Of a stretch of 64,000 bases of DNA, positions 8,559-16,176 are shown one piece after another. The DNA comes from Oscillospiraceae bacterium (GTDB taxonomy: Bacteria; Bacillota_A; Clostridia; Oscillospirales; Oscillospiraceae). The stretch spans positions 27,832 to 91,831 of the forward strand of contig SVLP01000006.1 of NCBI GenBank assembly GCA_015067895.1. Reading direction: 5' to 3'. The position numbers and the translations under genes are program-made. Each line of letters opens with the position of its first letter. Position 1 is the stretch's first letter. Below the pieces are notes generated by a model that ran no database searches, was not told the origin of the DNA, and was given only the letters and a program-made list of their open reading frames with translations.

Positions 8559-9509
8559 TTACAGGGAGCCACCGCCATATCGTTTCACATCGTCAGTGGT
8601 CAAACCCAAAAGCTCATGCGCACGGGAACAGGTTTTCCCATCCTTGAGCGTCAGCGGCTCAAAAGCAATCTCCCCCATAGGAACCACCTGAGGTGCAGAT
8701 TTAACCCAGCTCTTGAAGCTCTCCAGATTCGTCATAGCGGAGCTGAACGCCCAATCCTTCTGGAAAGGCATAATCTTTCCTGCTTTCAATGCAGTGAGCA
8801 CGGCTTCATCAGCCTTATCCTTATGCGCCTCAAACCGCAGGGAGTTGACTTCCAGTGACAGAGCATTGCGAGCCTGGATCAGCTCTGCAATCTGGCTTGC
8901 GATATCTGCAACAGGCGCATCGTTAGGCAGTTTCAACATTTCGCGCAGCGTGTTGATGAATGCATCTACATCTACCTTCTCATCGTTGCCGGAGCTGGAA
9001 TGCTGCTTGCTATCATCTTCGCCCATGCCGGTGCTCGGTACTTCATCACGGTTTGAAGGTTTCGCAGAGTTGACAATGGCTGTCATACCATCAATTGCGG
9101 GAGTGTTTGTCAGAGCAACAGAATGGAGCTTCAACGCCTTTCTATCATTCTCTCTGACAGAAACCACCGGTGACAGGTATCTGTATTCCTTCTTAGCAAG
9201 GTATTGTGCTGCTCGTGCCGTCCATTCAACAGACCCGTAAATGCCATCGGGTCTCATGGATAAGGCTTTAATCCATCCTGCGGCAGGGGCTTCGACATTA
9301 TGCAAGGTCTGATGCTCGTAATCAATGGGAATATCAACACCATGAGACTTGAAATGTCCCAGGATGCTCAGGAACGATTCATCATCAACCAGAAAGTTCC
9401 CTTTTTGGCTTTTCACCAGTCCCAGAGGAAAGAGCTTGATCTCCTTGGGAAGGTTTCCCCGATCCGATTCCAGAGCATTGACAACGGGAATCAATACGGT
9501 ACGATTCAT
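8559..9509 (-). CDS. Mu-like prohead protease (gp I type) with scaffold-like C-terminus
   Basis: A 316-residue protein of the Mu I-protein family (PF10123 type), which processes the capsid scaffold. Conserved blocks include GVDIPIDYEHQT (about 57-68), AAGWIKAL (about 75-82) and YLSPVVSV (about 110-117). After residue 155 it becomes Ser/Asp-rich and helical, as expected for a scaffold portion; in Mu the C-terminal half is also made separately as scaffold Z. No convincing internal ribosome binding site was seen here. GGGAGGG precedes the ATG. It is last in a leftward operon after Mor and the capsid gene. Confidence 0.85.
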   Translation of the reverse strand: MNRTVLIPVVNALESDRGNLPKEIKLFPLGLVKSQKGNFLVDDESFLSILGHFKSHGVDIPIDYEHQTLHNVEAPAAGWIKALSMRPDGIYGSVEWTARAAQYLAKKEYRYLSPVVSVRENDRKALKLHSVALTNTPAIDGMTAIVNSAKPSNRDEVPSTGMGEDDSKQHSSSGNDEKVDVDAFINTLREMLKLPNDAPVADIASQIAELIQARNALSLEVNSLRFEAHKDKADEAVLTALKAGKIMPFQKDWAFSSAMTNLESFKSWVKSAPQVVPMGEIAFEPLTLKDGKTCSRAHELLGLTTDDVKRYGGGSL

Positions 9510-9512
9510 TGA

Positions 9513-10418
9513 TTAGCCCTCCCCAGTCGAGCCGTCAGAACCATAGGCAAGCTGCCACAGGCCGAAGCCTGCATTGCAGCGCATATCTGCGCCATAGATG
9601 TATTCGTTGTTGAAGAATACATTGTCGTCGCTGGGACTGGTCTTTGCGACCAAAGCAGGCTTGCGCCGATTCTGGAAGATGAAAGGCTTGATTACCTTCG
9701 CCGTACAGAGAAGGAACCACATATCAGGATTCCGCACCAACTCCGGCGCAACCAGAACCTCGGCAGTGCCTTTGTAGATGTTCGTTTCATGGTTGATTTC
9801 CTCGGCATACACGATACGCCGTGCAGCAGCCTCATTCTGCGGAGACACAACCAGCAGATCCGGGACAATGTAGAGCGGCTCACCCGCATCATCAACCAGA
9901 GACATCATGGACGCACGGGCAGCACCATAGCTTGCGGGCGTGAGTTTGTCAGTACCCTTGTTGCTCTGTTTCTCCTCTTTCTGGGCGTACAGATAGGGGT
10001 GTGCGTCGGAAATGAAGGGAACACCATCATAACCATGCTCAACAAAGCTCCTGGGCAGCAGGCCAAAAACCAGCTTATCAGGATGCTTGCGGGAACTTTC
10101 CGCGAGATCCTGAATCATGGGCTTGTAGACACCGATTCGGTCATCCTCAATATCATTGCGGCTAACCGAAACAGTTTTCTCAAACAATTTGTTCTTGATG
10201 GTGTAAGTGTGTGCCTTGAGATTGCGGATTACTCTGGAGCCGACCCACTCTCTCATGCTGGGCATCGCACCCAACCATGCGTAGTTTTCGTCGTTTGCTT
10301 CGGAGGGAACCTCCATAGCGATTTTGGGATAAAGAACAGTCGTTTCTTCATAGGTCTTGTTAAAAACCGTGTTGAAGCTGCTGTAAATCTCCCGAAGCGA
10401 GCTTGTATTTACGATCAT
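9513..10418 (-). CDS. Mu-like major head subunit (gp T type)
   Basis: A 301-residue HK97-fold major capsid protein of the Mu T family. It starts MIVNTSSLREIYSSFNTVFN and includes the family features YPKIAMEVPS and PFISDAHPYLY plus a C-terminal GFGLWQLAYGS. Start chosen at 10416-10418 because GGAGGATC precedes it and it overlaps the Mor stop as ATGA; the longer frame reads through the Mor gene. It is three bases from the protease gene. Gene order (capsid before protease) is opposite to Mu, where I precedes T. Confidence 0.88.
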   Translation of the reverse strand: MIVNTSSLREIYSSFNTVFNKTYEETTVLYPKIAMEVPSEANDENYAWLGAMPSMREWVGSRVIRNLKAHTYTIKNKLFEKTVSVSRNDIEDDRIGVYKPMIQDLAESSRKHPDKLVFGLLPRSFVEHGYDGVPFISDAHPYLYAQKEEKQSNKGTDKLTPASYGAARASMMSLVDDAGEPLYIVPDLLVVSPQNEAAARRIVYAEEINHETNIYKGTAEVLVAPELVRNPDMWFLLCTAKVIKPFIFQNRRKPALVAKTSPSDDNVFFNNEYIYGADMRCNAGFGLWQLAYGSDGSTGEG

Positions 10419-10729
10419 ACTTGATCCTCCTTTGCTTTTCGACCAGCAGCGGAGCTCGTCGCTTTCTGGCCTATGATTTGAACCCATCTCTGACTAACGT
10501 TGTACTTCCGAGCAAGTTCGTCCACATTGTATCCGTTGAATTCCTCGCGGATTTTCTGGTCACGCAGCGGACGCAGCATCGATGCTTTCTGCGGAAGATA
10601 AAACGTGGAACCTCCAACCAATGAAGCCAGTCTCAAAAGATTGTCCGTCCCGATTTCTTCTGCAATTGCCCGACACATTCCCTCCGGCAGCATATCAAGG
10701 GTGAGCTCTGTTTCCCATTCTTCCAGCAT
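10415..10729 (-). CDS. Mor-family transcription activator
   Basis: A 104-residue protein of the Mor family, activators of middle and late transcription in Mu. The N-terminal half (LPEGMCRAIAEEIGTDNLLR) forms the dimerisation region and the C-terminal half (IREEFNGYNVDELARKYNVS) carries the helix-turn-helix. ATG 10729 has AGGTGG nearby; an earlier in-frame start lacks a site. It overlaps the capsid gene, so an activator and its structural targets share one transcript here, which could make late expression self-amplifying. Confidence 0.8.
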   Translation of the reverse strand: MLEEWETELTLDMLPEGMCRAIAEEIGTDNLLRLASLVGGSTFYLPQKASMLRPLRDQKIREEFNGYNVDELARKYNVSQRWVQIIGQKATSSAAGRKAKEDQV

Positions 10730-10874
10730 GGTATCAACCACCTTCCTGCAATGCACTTGCGCTTTTATTGTAATTCTGCTTCTGTAATTCTTACATACGA
10801 AGCACTTCACAGAAGTAATTCATAGTACAAAGCGGCGTAAATGCGACACAATATGGACGAAAGGGGGAAAACAT

Positions 10875-11156
10875 ATGAGAATGTTTCAAGTTGACAGGCT
10901 TAAGTGCAAGCCAGAGCTTGTGGCGATGTTGATTCAAGGCTATACACTTCATGAAATAGCTGAGTTTGTCAACCAGCGCGGTGAGGTATGCTCCCAATCT
11001 TCGATTGACCGATATCTGAAACGTAAATTGATCGAAGGGCGCATTTACACCGACGGCAGTATTGAGATAAAAGAAAGAGAAGGGCATCAGACCAGAGCGA
11101 TCCGATACTCTTCTCAGGGTGGTGCTTACATAGTAAGCTCGATTGAGTTGTCATAA
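10875..11156 (+). CDS. Small possible DNA-binding protein near the right end
   Basis: A 93-residue basic protein translated after AAGGGGGAAAACAT. Residues 15-55 (ELVAMLIQGYTLHEIAEFVN then SQSSIDRYLKRKL) look like a helix-turn-helix; the rest is beta-like. It is divergent from Mor and is the last gene before the element's right end. Function unknown; a regulator of the late operon or of transposition is possible. Confidence 0.6.
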   Translation: MRMFQVDRLKCKPELVAMLIQGYTLHEIAEFVNQRGEVCSQSSIDRYLKRKLIEGRIYTDGSIEIKEREGHQTRAIRYSSQGGAYIVSSIELS

Positions 11157-11224
11157 ATATGTGTTGGCTGAGTAGGTAAAAAACTTTCCCAGTTTACCCC
11201 AGACCAGTCCCACGCATTACCAAA

Positions 11225-11264
11225 GTATCCCAACGTATCCCAACGTATCTAGCCGTATCCCAGT
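11225..11264 (+). repeat. Four 10-bp tandem iterons at the right end
   Basis: GTATCCCAAC, GTATCCCAAC, GTATCTAGCC and GTATCCCAGT follow one another without gaps. The period equals one helical turn, so all units face the same side of the DNA. They sit directly inside the transposase-type end motifs and probably bind a protein or bend the DNA. Confidence 0.75.
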
Positions 11265-11266
11265 AT

Positions 11267-11313
11267 TTCACGGTTTGTATGTCGCATATTCACGGTTTAC
11301 AGAGAGTATTACA
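11267..11313 (-). repeat. Right end with two candidate transposase sites
   Basis: TTCACGGTTT occurs at 11267-11276 and 11289-11298, 22 bases apart, and matches the left-end AAATCGTGAA motif in the inverted sense. The end is ATTACA at 11308-11313. Confidence 0.75.
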
Positions 11314-11360
11314 TCCTCCCTGGCCTGCGGCCATCCCCCCTCATAAATGCGGGGGGCAAG
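11314..11360. repeat. Dispersed repeat R1, right part
   Basis: Starts with the duplicated TCCTC and continues CCTGGCCTGCGGCCATCCCC to GGGGGGCAAG, matching the reverse of the copy at 60843-61048. About 33 further bases without features separate it from the anti-sigma gene stop. Confidence 0.85.
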
Positions 11361-11393
11361 AAAAGCACCTTTTTCGACAGTATGGGAAGCGCG

Positions 11394-12557
11394 TCAATAA
11401 TCCGGATGGGCGGAGGGGTAGAGGGCGCGCTCCAGGTCGTCCAGCCAGTCTGCCTGACCCATGTGGGAAAGACTGACGATCCGCACTTTGCCGTCCTGAA
11501 CACCGATGCCCAGAGTGGTGTCCAGGGATTCTCCCTGATAAGTGAGGGTAACACCGAACTGGACGTGCCAGCCGTCATTCTCCCAGAGCCGGTAGGCTCC
11601 CTGATAGCCGGTGTAATCGAAGCAGACCACGTCTTCCAGTTCCTTCAGGTCGGCAGCATAGCTTTTTGCCATGAGGTCTAGGAACTCCTCCTCGGTCATG
11701 TCGGCCACATAGTCATAGGCGGTATGGGTCGAGGTGTAGAGGTACTGGGCTTCGGCCTCCAGATCCAGCTTTGCCTCTTCGTAGACAAAGGCGGGAACCA
11801 GGTCGAAATGGCTGCAGTATTCAGCGGCGGTGTCATAGCGGCGGCCTTCACCGGTGACGAAATCCCCCCAGGGAGTGGTAGTTTTTTCATAGCGGTCGCC
11901 ATCCAACCAGTACTGTCCCCCCTCCTGCTGGACGGCGGAGGGATCCACGGCGATGACCTGCTCCCACAGTTCCACCGGGAGCATGGCGCTGCCCTGGCGG
12001 TTGTAGAGGAAGGGGAACAGGTCTTCCGCCGTTTCCGGGATGCCGTGCTCCTGTGCCACATAGCTTTTCAGCATCCACTGTTCGCCCTCCAGGGTAATTG
12101 GGGTATAGTGGATATCCCAGTCAGAGACAGACTGCCCAAGGGCGTCCATGATGTTTTCGTAGTCCCCGGAATAGTCATGCATGGCTGCGGCGGTTTCCCA
12201 ATCTTCCCGCTCCAGGGCGGTCAGGAACCGGCGGGCGATGAAAATATCATCCAGATTGGTAAAGCAGATGTCCCGTCCCCAGTACTGGTTCAGAGACATC
12301 AGCACCAGCGGTACGATTAGCAGCGCGGCCACCAGGGAGCTGAGGCAGCGGCGTTTGACCTTCCGCATGCTCTTCGCCACGACCCGGTCGGCGGCGGGGG
12401 GCTCCTCGGCTTCGACGACGGGAAGGGGCTTTGTCAGGCGGCGGCAGGCTTCACATTCGCTCAGGTGCTCCTCCACCGCCTGACGGGAGGGCGGGGAGCA
12501 GAGCCCCTCCTCGTAAAGGGGGAGCAGATCCTGGATCAGTTCACAGTTCCATTTCAT
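11394..12557 (-). CDS. Anti-sigma factor with zinc-finger domain
   Basis: A 387-residue single-pass membrane protein. The N-terminus is an anti-sigma zinc finger (zf-HC2 type) with the H-x3-C-x2-C pattern in HLSECEACRRL (about 31-41). A membrane segment lies at about 72-90 (CLSSLVAALLIVPLVLMSLN), followed by a large extracytoplasmic region of unknown fold. It overlaps the sigma factor gene by 17 bases, the standard arrangement for a cognate pair: the zinc finger would hold the sigma factor until an envelope signal releases it. Confidence 0.85.
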   Translation of the reverse strand: MKWNCELIQDLLPLYEEGLCSPPSRQAVEEHLSECEACRRLTKPLPVVEAEEPPAADRVVAKSMRKVKRRCLSSLVAALLIVPLVLMSLNQYWGRDICFTNLDDIFIARRFLTALEREDWETAAAMHDYSGDYENIMDALGQSVSDWDIHYTPITLEGEQWMLKSYVAQEHGIPETAEDLFPFLYNRQGSAMLPVELWEQVIAVDPSAVQQEGGQYWLDGDRYEKTTTPWGDFVTGEGRRYDTAAEYCSHFDLVPAFVYEEAKLDLEAEAQYLYTSTHTAYDYVADMTEEEFLDLMAKSYAADLKELEDVVCFDYTGYQGAYRLWENDGWHVQFGVTLTYQGESLDTTLGIGVQDGKVRIVSLSHMGQADWLDDLERALYPSAHPDY

Positions 12558-13038
12558 TGGAAAGTACCTCCATGATGGTTTTTCGTGCCCGGAAGTAGGT
12601 GACCCGGGCCCAGCTTTCGCTTTTTTGGTGGGCTGCGGCGATCTCCTTGAGCTTCAATCCGCCGAAACAGTGGAGGATGAAGACCTCCCGCTGGGGATCC
12701 TCCAGCTGAAGGACTGCCCGGCGGAGCCGGCGGCTTTGCTCCTGGCGCAGAAGATCTGCCTCCGGCGTGGGAGCGGGATCGGGCAGGGTCAGCTCCTCGT
12801 AGGGGGTGTCGGCGTAGCGGCTGCGGCGTTTGCATTCCCGGAGCCAGGCGTTCTTGCCGATGCAGCACAGCCAGGTGAAGAGGCTGCTGCGTCCCTCGAA
12901 GCGGTCGATGTGCAGAAACGCCTGGTAGAAGGTCTCCTGCAGCAATTCCTCCGCCCAGGATTCGTCCCCCGTCAGGGACAGGAGGAATCGGTAGACCGGC
13001 TTGCCCTGGGTCTTGTATAGGTCTTCGAAACCGGCCAT
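12541..13038 (-). CDS. ECF-type RNA polymerase sigma factor
   Basis: A 165-residue sigma-70 family protein. Region 2 (LYKTQGKPVYRFLLSLTGDE to FEGRSSLFTWLCCIGKN, about 6-72) and region 4 (about 105-160, QLEDPQREVFILHCFGGLKL then a helix-turn-helix) are both present. ATG 13036-13038 is preferred over the ATG six bases upstream because GGAGG sits seven bases before it. It is transcribed ahead of its anti-sigma factor and probably controls its own operon and envelope genes. Confidence 0.88.
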   Translation of the reverse strand: MAGFEDLYKTQGKPVYRFLLSLTGDESWAEELLQETFYQAFLHIDRFEGRSSLFTWLCCIGKNAWLRECKRRSRYADTPYEELTLPDPAPTPEADLLRQEQSRRLRRAVLQLEDPQREVFILHCFGGLKLKEIAAAHQKSESWARVTYFRARKTIMEVLSNEMEL

Positions 13039-13883
13039 GGACATTCCTCCTTTCCGATGATGCCGTAGGTGCTGTGCCACTGGGTGGCCTTGTGGATGAT
13101 GCAGAGAAAAACGGTGGTGGCCAGCGCGGGGTGGGGGACGGGCCGCAGCAGAGCAACCAGGGGTGCGTGGAGCAGGTAGGCGGGCAGGGTATCCGCCCCC
13201 GCCCGGCTCCAGGGGAACCGCCGCCGGGGACACCAGCTCAGAACGAAGAGCGACAGGGCGAAGGCATAGCCATAGCATTCCAGCCGCACCGCCGGGTCAC
13301 AGGGCCCGGCCTGGTAGAGGGTGACGGCGGATATCTCCGGACGGAGCAAAAGGATGAGCAGGGCGGGGATGCGGAGACGGTGCCAGGGGATATCCGGCTT
13401 CAGAAGCACCCCCAGCCAGAAGTATGGGAAAAAGACCAGGGTGCGGCTCAGGGAGAAGGGCCGCCCGATCCAGTCGATGGTGCCCGCCAGGCATCCGACG
13501 GCTATGGACAGCACGAAAATCGACCATTTTCCCCACCGCAGGAGCAGTGCCGAGGCCAGCAGCCAGAAGGACAGGCTCAGCAGATACCACAGTGTCCACC
13601 AGGGGGTGTGCCAGGGGGTCAGCCCCAGGAGAACGGCGGCACCCTGACAGACAAGATACACCGGCGCGATCCGCTTCAGCTGGCGGAGGCACCCGGCGGA
13701 ATCCTTCAGGAACAGCCCCGACAGGAAGGCGAACAGGGGCATGTGGAAGAGGTAGATCAGCCGGTAGATGCGGTAGAGCCCCGGGTCTGACCAGATCTCC
13801 GGCTCGATCCAGTGGCCGAAGATCACCAGCCAGATGAGTAGGAGCTTGAGATTGCAGTAATAGGCGTTTCGCAGCTTGACCAT
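12972..13883 (-). CDS. Acyltransferase-3 family membrane protein, possibly truncated
   Basis: A 303-residue multi-pass protein resembling O-acyltransferases (PF01757). It starts with an RNAYYCNLKLLLIWLVIFGH motif and has LYLFHMPLFAFLSGLF-like helices, about eight membrane segments in all. The last 45 residues (after LATTVFLCIIHK) lose hydrophobicity and run 67 bases into the sigma factor gene in another frame. This suggests the original C-terminus was lost and the frame now ends by chance. Either a shortened functional gene or a decaying one. Confidence 0.6.
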   Translation of the reverse strand: MVKLRNAYYCNLKLLLIWLVIFGHWIEPEIWSDPGLYRIYRLIYLFHMPLFAFLSGLFLKDSAGCLRQLKRIAPVYLVCQGAAVLLGLTPWHTPWWTLWYLLSLSFWLLASALLLRWGKWSIFVLSIAVGCLAGTIDWIGRPFSLSRTLVFFPYFWLGVLLKPDIPWHRLRIPALLILLLRPEISAVTLYQAGPCDPAVRLECYGYAFALSLFVLSWCPRRRFPWSRAGADTLPAYLLHAPLVALLRPVPHPALATTVFLCIIHKATQWHSTYGIIGKEECPWPVSKTYTRPRASRSTDSSCP

Positions 13884-13932
13884 GTTCGTGTCCTCCTGTA
13901 CGTTGGAGCGGGTCGAAGGGGAAACGTTACAG

Positions 13933-13961
13933 TTGCAATGGCGGATTTTCCGATATATAAT
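13933..13961 (+). promoter_or_regulatory. Promoter of the esterase gene
   Basis: TTGCAA (13933-13938), 17-base spacer, TATAAT (13956-13961). This excludes an upstream in-frame start for the esterase. Confidence 0.8.
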
Positions 13962-13991
13962 GGAGTCAAATCAAATTTGGGAGGTATCCTT

Positions 13992-14786
13992 ATGGCTCTG
14001 ATCCAATTTACCTATGTCTCCAATGTGCTGCTGCGCTCTGTGCCCGTGCAGGTGATCCTGCCTGCGGACAAGCTGACCCCCGAGGGGGAATATATGCCCA
14101 TCAAGAAGTACAAGACCCTGTATCTGCTCAACGGCCTCTGGGGCAGCCATGTGGACTGGGTCAGCGGTACCCGGATCCAGCGGTGGGCCGAGGAGCGGGA
14201 TCTGGCGGTGGTGATGCCCGCCGGTGAGAACAGCTTCTATGTGGATCGCCCGGGCTTCCACACGGAGTACGGCAAGTGGATCGGCGAGGAGCTCGTCGAG
14301 ATCACCCGGCGGATGTTCCCTCTGTCCGACAAGCGCGAGGATACCTTCATCGGGGGCCTGAGCATGGGCGGCTTCGGTGCCATGCGCAACGGTCTGAAGT
14401 ATGCGGACACCTTTTCTCAGATCATCTCCCTGTCCCCGGCACTCCACCTGTTCGAGGGCGAAGGGGAACAGGTCTGCGGTCTGCTGGGCAAGCCTCTGGA
14501 GCAGTGGGAGGAGATCAAAAACTCCGATGTCAACCCCCGGTGGCTGGCGGAGCATCTCGTCGGAGAAAAGCCCGGCATCTATCTGGCCTGCGGCATGCAG
14601 GACGACCTGTTCCCCAGCAGCGAATCCTTCCATGAGCTGCTGAACGGGGCGGAGTTCGACCACCATTACGTGGCCGACGAGGGCAAGCATGACTGGGACT
14701 ACTGGGATCGCCACATCCGGCTCGCCCTGGACTGGCTGCCCCTGGATGATGCGAAGGCCGGGCTGAACAGCGGTAACATCAAGTGA
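13992..14786 (+). CDS. Esterase (EstA / S-formylglutathione hydrolase-like fold)
   Basis: A 264-residue alpha/beta hydrolase of the putative esterase family (PF00756 type), probably cytoplasmic because there is no signal peptide. The nucleophile is Ser124 in GLSMGGFGA; the likely acid is Asp204 or Asp205 (QDDLFPSS) and the base His233 (GKHDWDYW). Substrates in the family are short-chain acyl esters such as tributyrin or acetylated sugars. ATG 13992 follows GGGAGG. A single-gene transcript is suggested by its own promoter and a downstream hairpin. Confidence 0.82.
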   Translation: MALIQFTYVSNVLLRSVPVQVILPADKLTPEGEYMPIKKYKTLYLLNGLWGSHVDWVSGTRIQRWAEERDLAVVMPAGENSFYVDRPGFHTEYGKWIGEELVEITRRMFPLSDKREDTFIGGLSMGGFGAMRNGLKYADTFSQIISLSPALHLFEGEGEQVCGLLGKPLEQWEEIKNSDVNPRWLAEHLVGEKPGIYLACGMQDDLFPSSESFHELLNGAEFDHHYVADEGKHDWDYWDRHIRLALDWLPLDDAKAGLNSGNIK

Positions 14787-14834
14787 GGATAAGGCGAGGG
14801 ACTGTAAAGAAACGCATAGGTATCCAATCAACAT

Positions 14835-14880
14835 ACAGCAGCAGTGACACACGATCAAGTGGGACACTGCTGCTGTTTTC
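14835..14880 (+). terminator. Probable terminator after the esterase gene
   Basis: ACAGCAGCAGTG pairs with CACTGCTGCTGT across an 18-base loop and is followed by TTTTC. Confidence 0.6.
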
Positions 14881-14916
14881 TATGTTGGATCAATCGGATC
14901 AGGTGACCACATCCAT

Positions 14917-15021
14917 GTCATCGCGAGCCCGTAAGGGCGCGGCGACCTCCTGGTACGATGTGCAGATTTGTGACGCAGTACCAGGAGATTGCCGCGTCGC
15001 CTGTCGGCTCCTCGCAATGAC
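14917..15021. repeat. Repeat R2, copy 1 (MITE-like)
   Basis: 105 bp with inverted ends GTCATCGCGAG and CTCGCAATGAC and inner inverted segments (CTCCTGGTAC / GTACCAGGAG). The second copy lies at 49914-50038. Confidence 0.8.
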
Positions 15022-15103
15022 AGCGGTAGACGGCAGATGGTTCTTCTGATTGACTCATGTATAACCCGAATCTTTATTCAGGTTTCTTTACAGCCCCTTT
15101 TGC

Positions 15104-15961
15104 TCATTTCGGTTCCCTGCCCTCGCCGAAAACCCGGATCATCTCCCGGGTCAGGCTGATGCCGTCGTCCTGAATGGGCAGGGCATCCCGGTGGTGCCAC
15201 TGAGCCAGAGCCAGCTCGGTTTCGTCTAAGTGGATGGTGCTTTCACCGTCTAAGTCACAGTAGAAGCCCATGAGCACATTGCCGTCCACGCCCCAGGGCT
15301 GGCTTTTGTAGTAGCGCAGGTTCTTCACATGAAGGCCCACCTCCTCGTACACCTCCCGGTGGACGGTCTGCTCGATGGTCTCGCCGATCTCCGTGTAGCC
15401 CGCCAGCAGGGCATAATTCGTGTAGCCCCGGCCCGCGTATTTGCTCAGGAGGAGCTTGTCGCCGTCGGTCACCGCCACGATCACCGCCGGGGAGATCCGG
15501 GGGAAGATCATATTGCCGCAGGCGGGGCAGCGGAGCATCCGCTCTTTTTCGTCGTGCACCGTTTCTGCGCCGCAGCAGCCGCAGAAGCGGTTATTTTTAT
15601 ACCAGTTGTACAGGTGCCAGCCGGTCATGGCACTGTAGCAGACCTCCCTGGAGACGCTCTGGCGCAGACTTCGGGCGGGCTCATAGCGGAAGGGCTCCTC
15701 CGCATCGCCGCCGGGGCCCATCCAGAGGTAGTAGCCCACACCGTGGAGCCGGAAGACATAGCGAAGGGGCTCCGCGCCCCAGGCCGTCCAATCCTCAGAC
15801 CAGTGGCGCACCCGGGATACGGTGGGGAACTCCAGGGTGTCGTCGGAGCTTCTGTGCAGCAGGATGTCCCGGCCCCGGACGCAGATCACATAGTCCGTGT
15901 CCGCCGGGGGGACGGGGCGATATTCGTTTTCCAGTCGGCCATAGGTCAGGTCTTGCAGCAT
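15104..15961 (-). CDS. nudC: NADH pyrophosphatase (NudC-type Nudix hydrolase)
   Basis: A 285-residue enzyme that should hydrolyse NAD(H) to NMN and AMP; NudC also removes NAD caps from RNA. A zinc ribbon (CGCCG and CPACG, about 126-148) precedes the Nudix box GYTEIGETIEQTVHREVYEE (about 187-206), followed by the NudC hallmark SQPW (about 219-222). ATG at 15959-15961 is preferred because GGAGG lies eight bases upstream; the longer frame begins at a TTG overlapping that site. Confidence 0.88.
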   Translation of the reverse strand: MLQDLTYGRLENEYRPVPPADTDYVICVRGRDILLHRSSDDTLEFPTVSRVRHWSEDWTAWGAEPLRYVFRLHGVGYYLWMGPGGDAEEPFRYEPARSLRQSVSREVCYSAMTGWHLYNWYKNNRFCGCCGAETVHDEKERMLRCPACGNMIFPRISPAVIVAVTDGDKLLLSKYAGRGYTNYALLAGYTEIGETIEQTVHREVYEEVGLHVKNLRYYKSQPWGVDGNVLMGFYCDLDGESTIHLDETELALAQWHHRDALPIQDDGISLTREMIRVFGEGREPK

Positions 15962-16030
15962 GGGGGACACCTCCAAAAATCATGGAACCATCATACCCCA
16001 ATCCAAGCATGATTGCAACCACAAATGATC

Positions 16031-16090
16031 CTTGCCTCCCCCATTTATGGGGGCGGTGGCCGAGCGAAGCGAGGTCGGAGGGGGGGCAAG
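16031..16090. repeat. Repeat R1, short copy
   Basis: 60 bp from CTTGCCTCCCCCATTTATGG to GGGGGGGCAAG. It keeps the outer ends and the GCCGAGCGAAGCGAGG core but lacks the inner hairpins of the longer copies. Confidence 0.85.
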
Positions 16091-16111
16091 AGTACGATGC
16101 TTTCGATGGCG

Positions 16112-16140
16112 AAAAAACGGCCGCCCGTGAGGGCGGCCGT
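16112..16140 (-). terminator. Terminator of the leftward subtilase operon
   Basis: ACGGCCGCCC / GGGCGGCCGT with loop GTGA; on the minus strand it is followed by six T. Confidence 0.85.
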
Positions 16141-16176
16141 CGCTGGGGTCAGGGGATGTGCGTTTCTCGCTGATTT

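Larger units (their letters stand above)
4029..11313. mobile_element. Mu-like transposable element, 7,285 bp, with exact ends
   Basis: The ends are inverted, TGTAAT at 4029-4034 and ATTACA at 11308-11313, with the TG...CA termini typical of Mu. The flanking five bases TCCTC are duplicated (4024-4028 and 11314-11318), the duplication size Mu makes. Removing the element and one duplicate restores a continuous R1 repeat that agrees with the other copies. Contents: XRE repressor, Ner-like protein, MuA, MuB, GemA and a 106-residue protein; then on the other strand Mor, major capsid and protease; and a 93-residue protein. Base composition is lower in GC than the neighbours. No portal, terminase, tail or lysis gene is visible, so it is either a remnant or an element that depends on a helper. 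Confidence 0.9.
14798..15097. repeat. 300-bp region bounded by inverted GGGRCTGTAAAGAAAC ends
   Basis: GGGACTGTAAAGAAAC (14798-14813) is matched by GTTTCTTTACAGCCCC (15082-15097), 15 of 16 bases paired. The interval between the esterase and nudC genes holds no gene, but contains a hairpin (14835-14880) and a nested R2 repeat (14917-15021). It may be a miniature transposon with a second element inserted. Confidence 0.6.

Noticed and set aside
10140..10487. Longer N-terminus for the capsid protein
   Set aside because: The extra residues are the Mor gene read in another frame; the ATG at 10418 has GGAGGATC.
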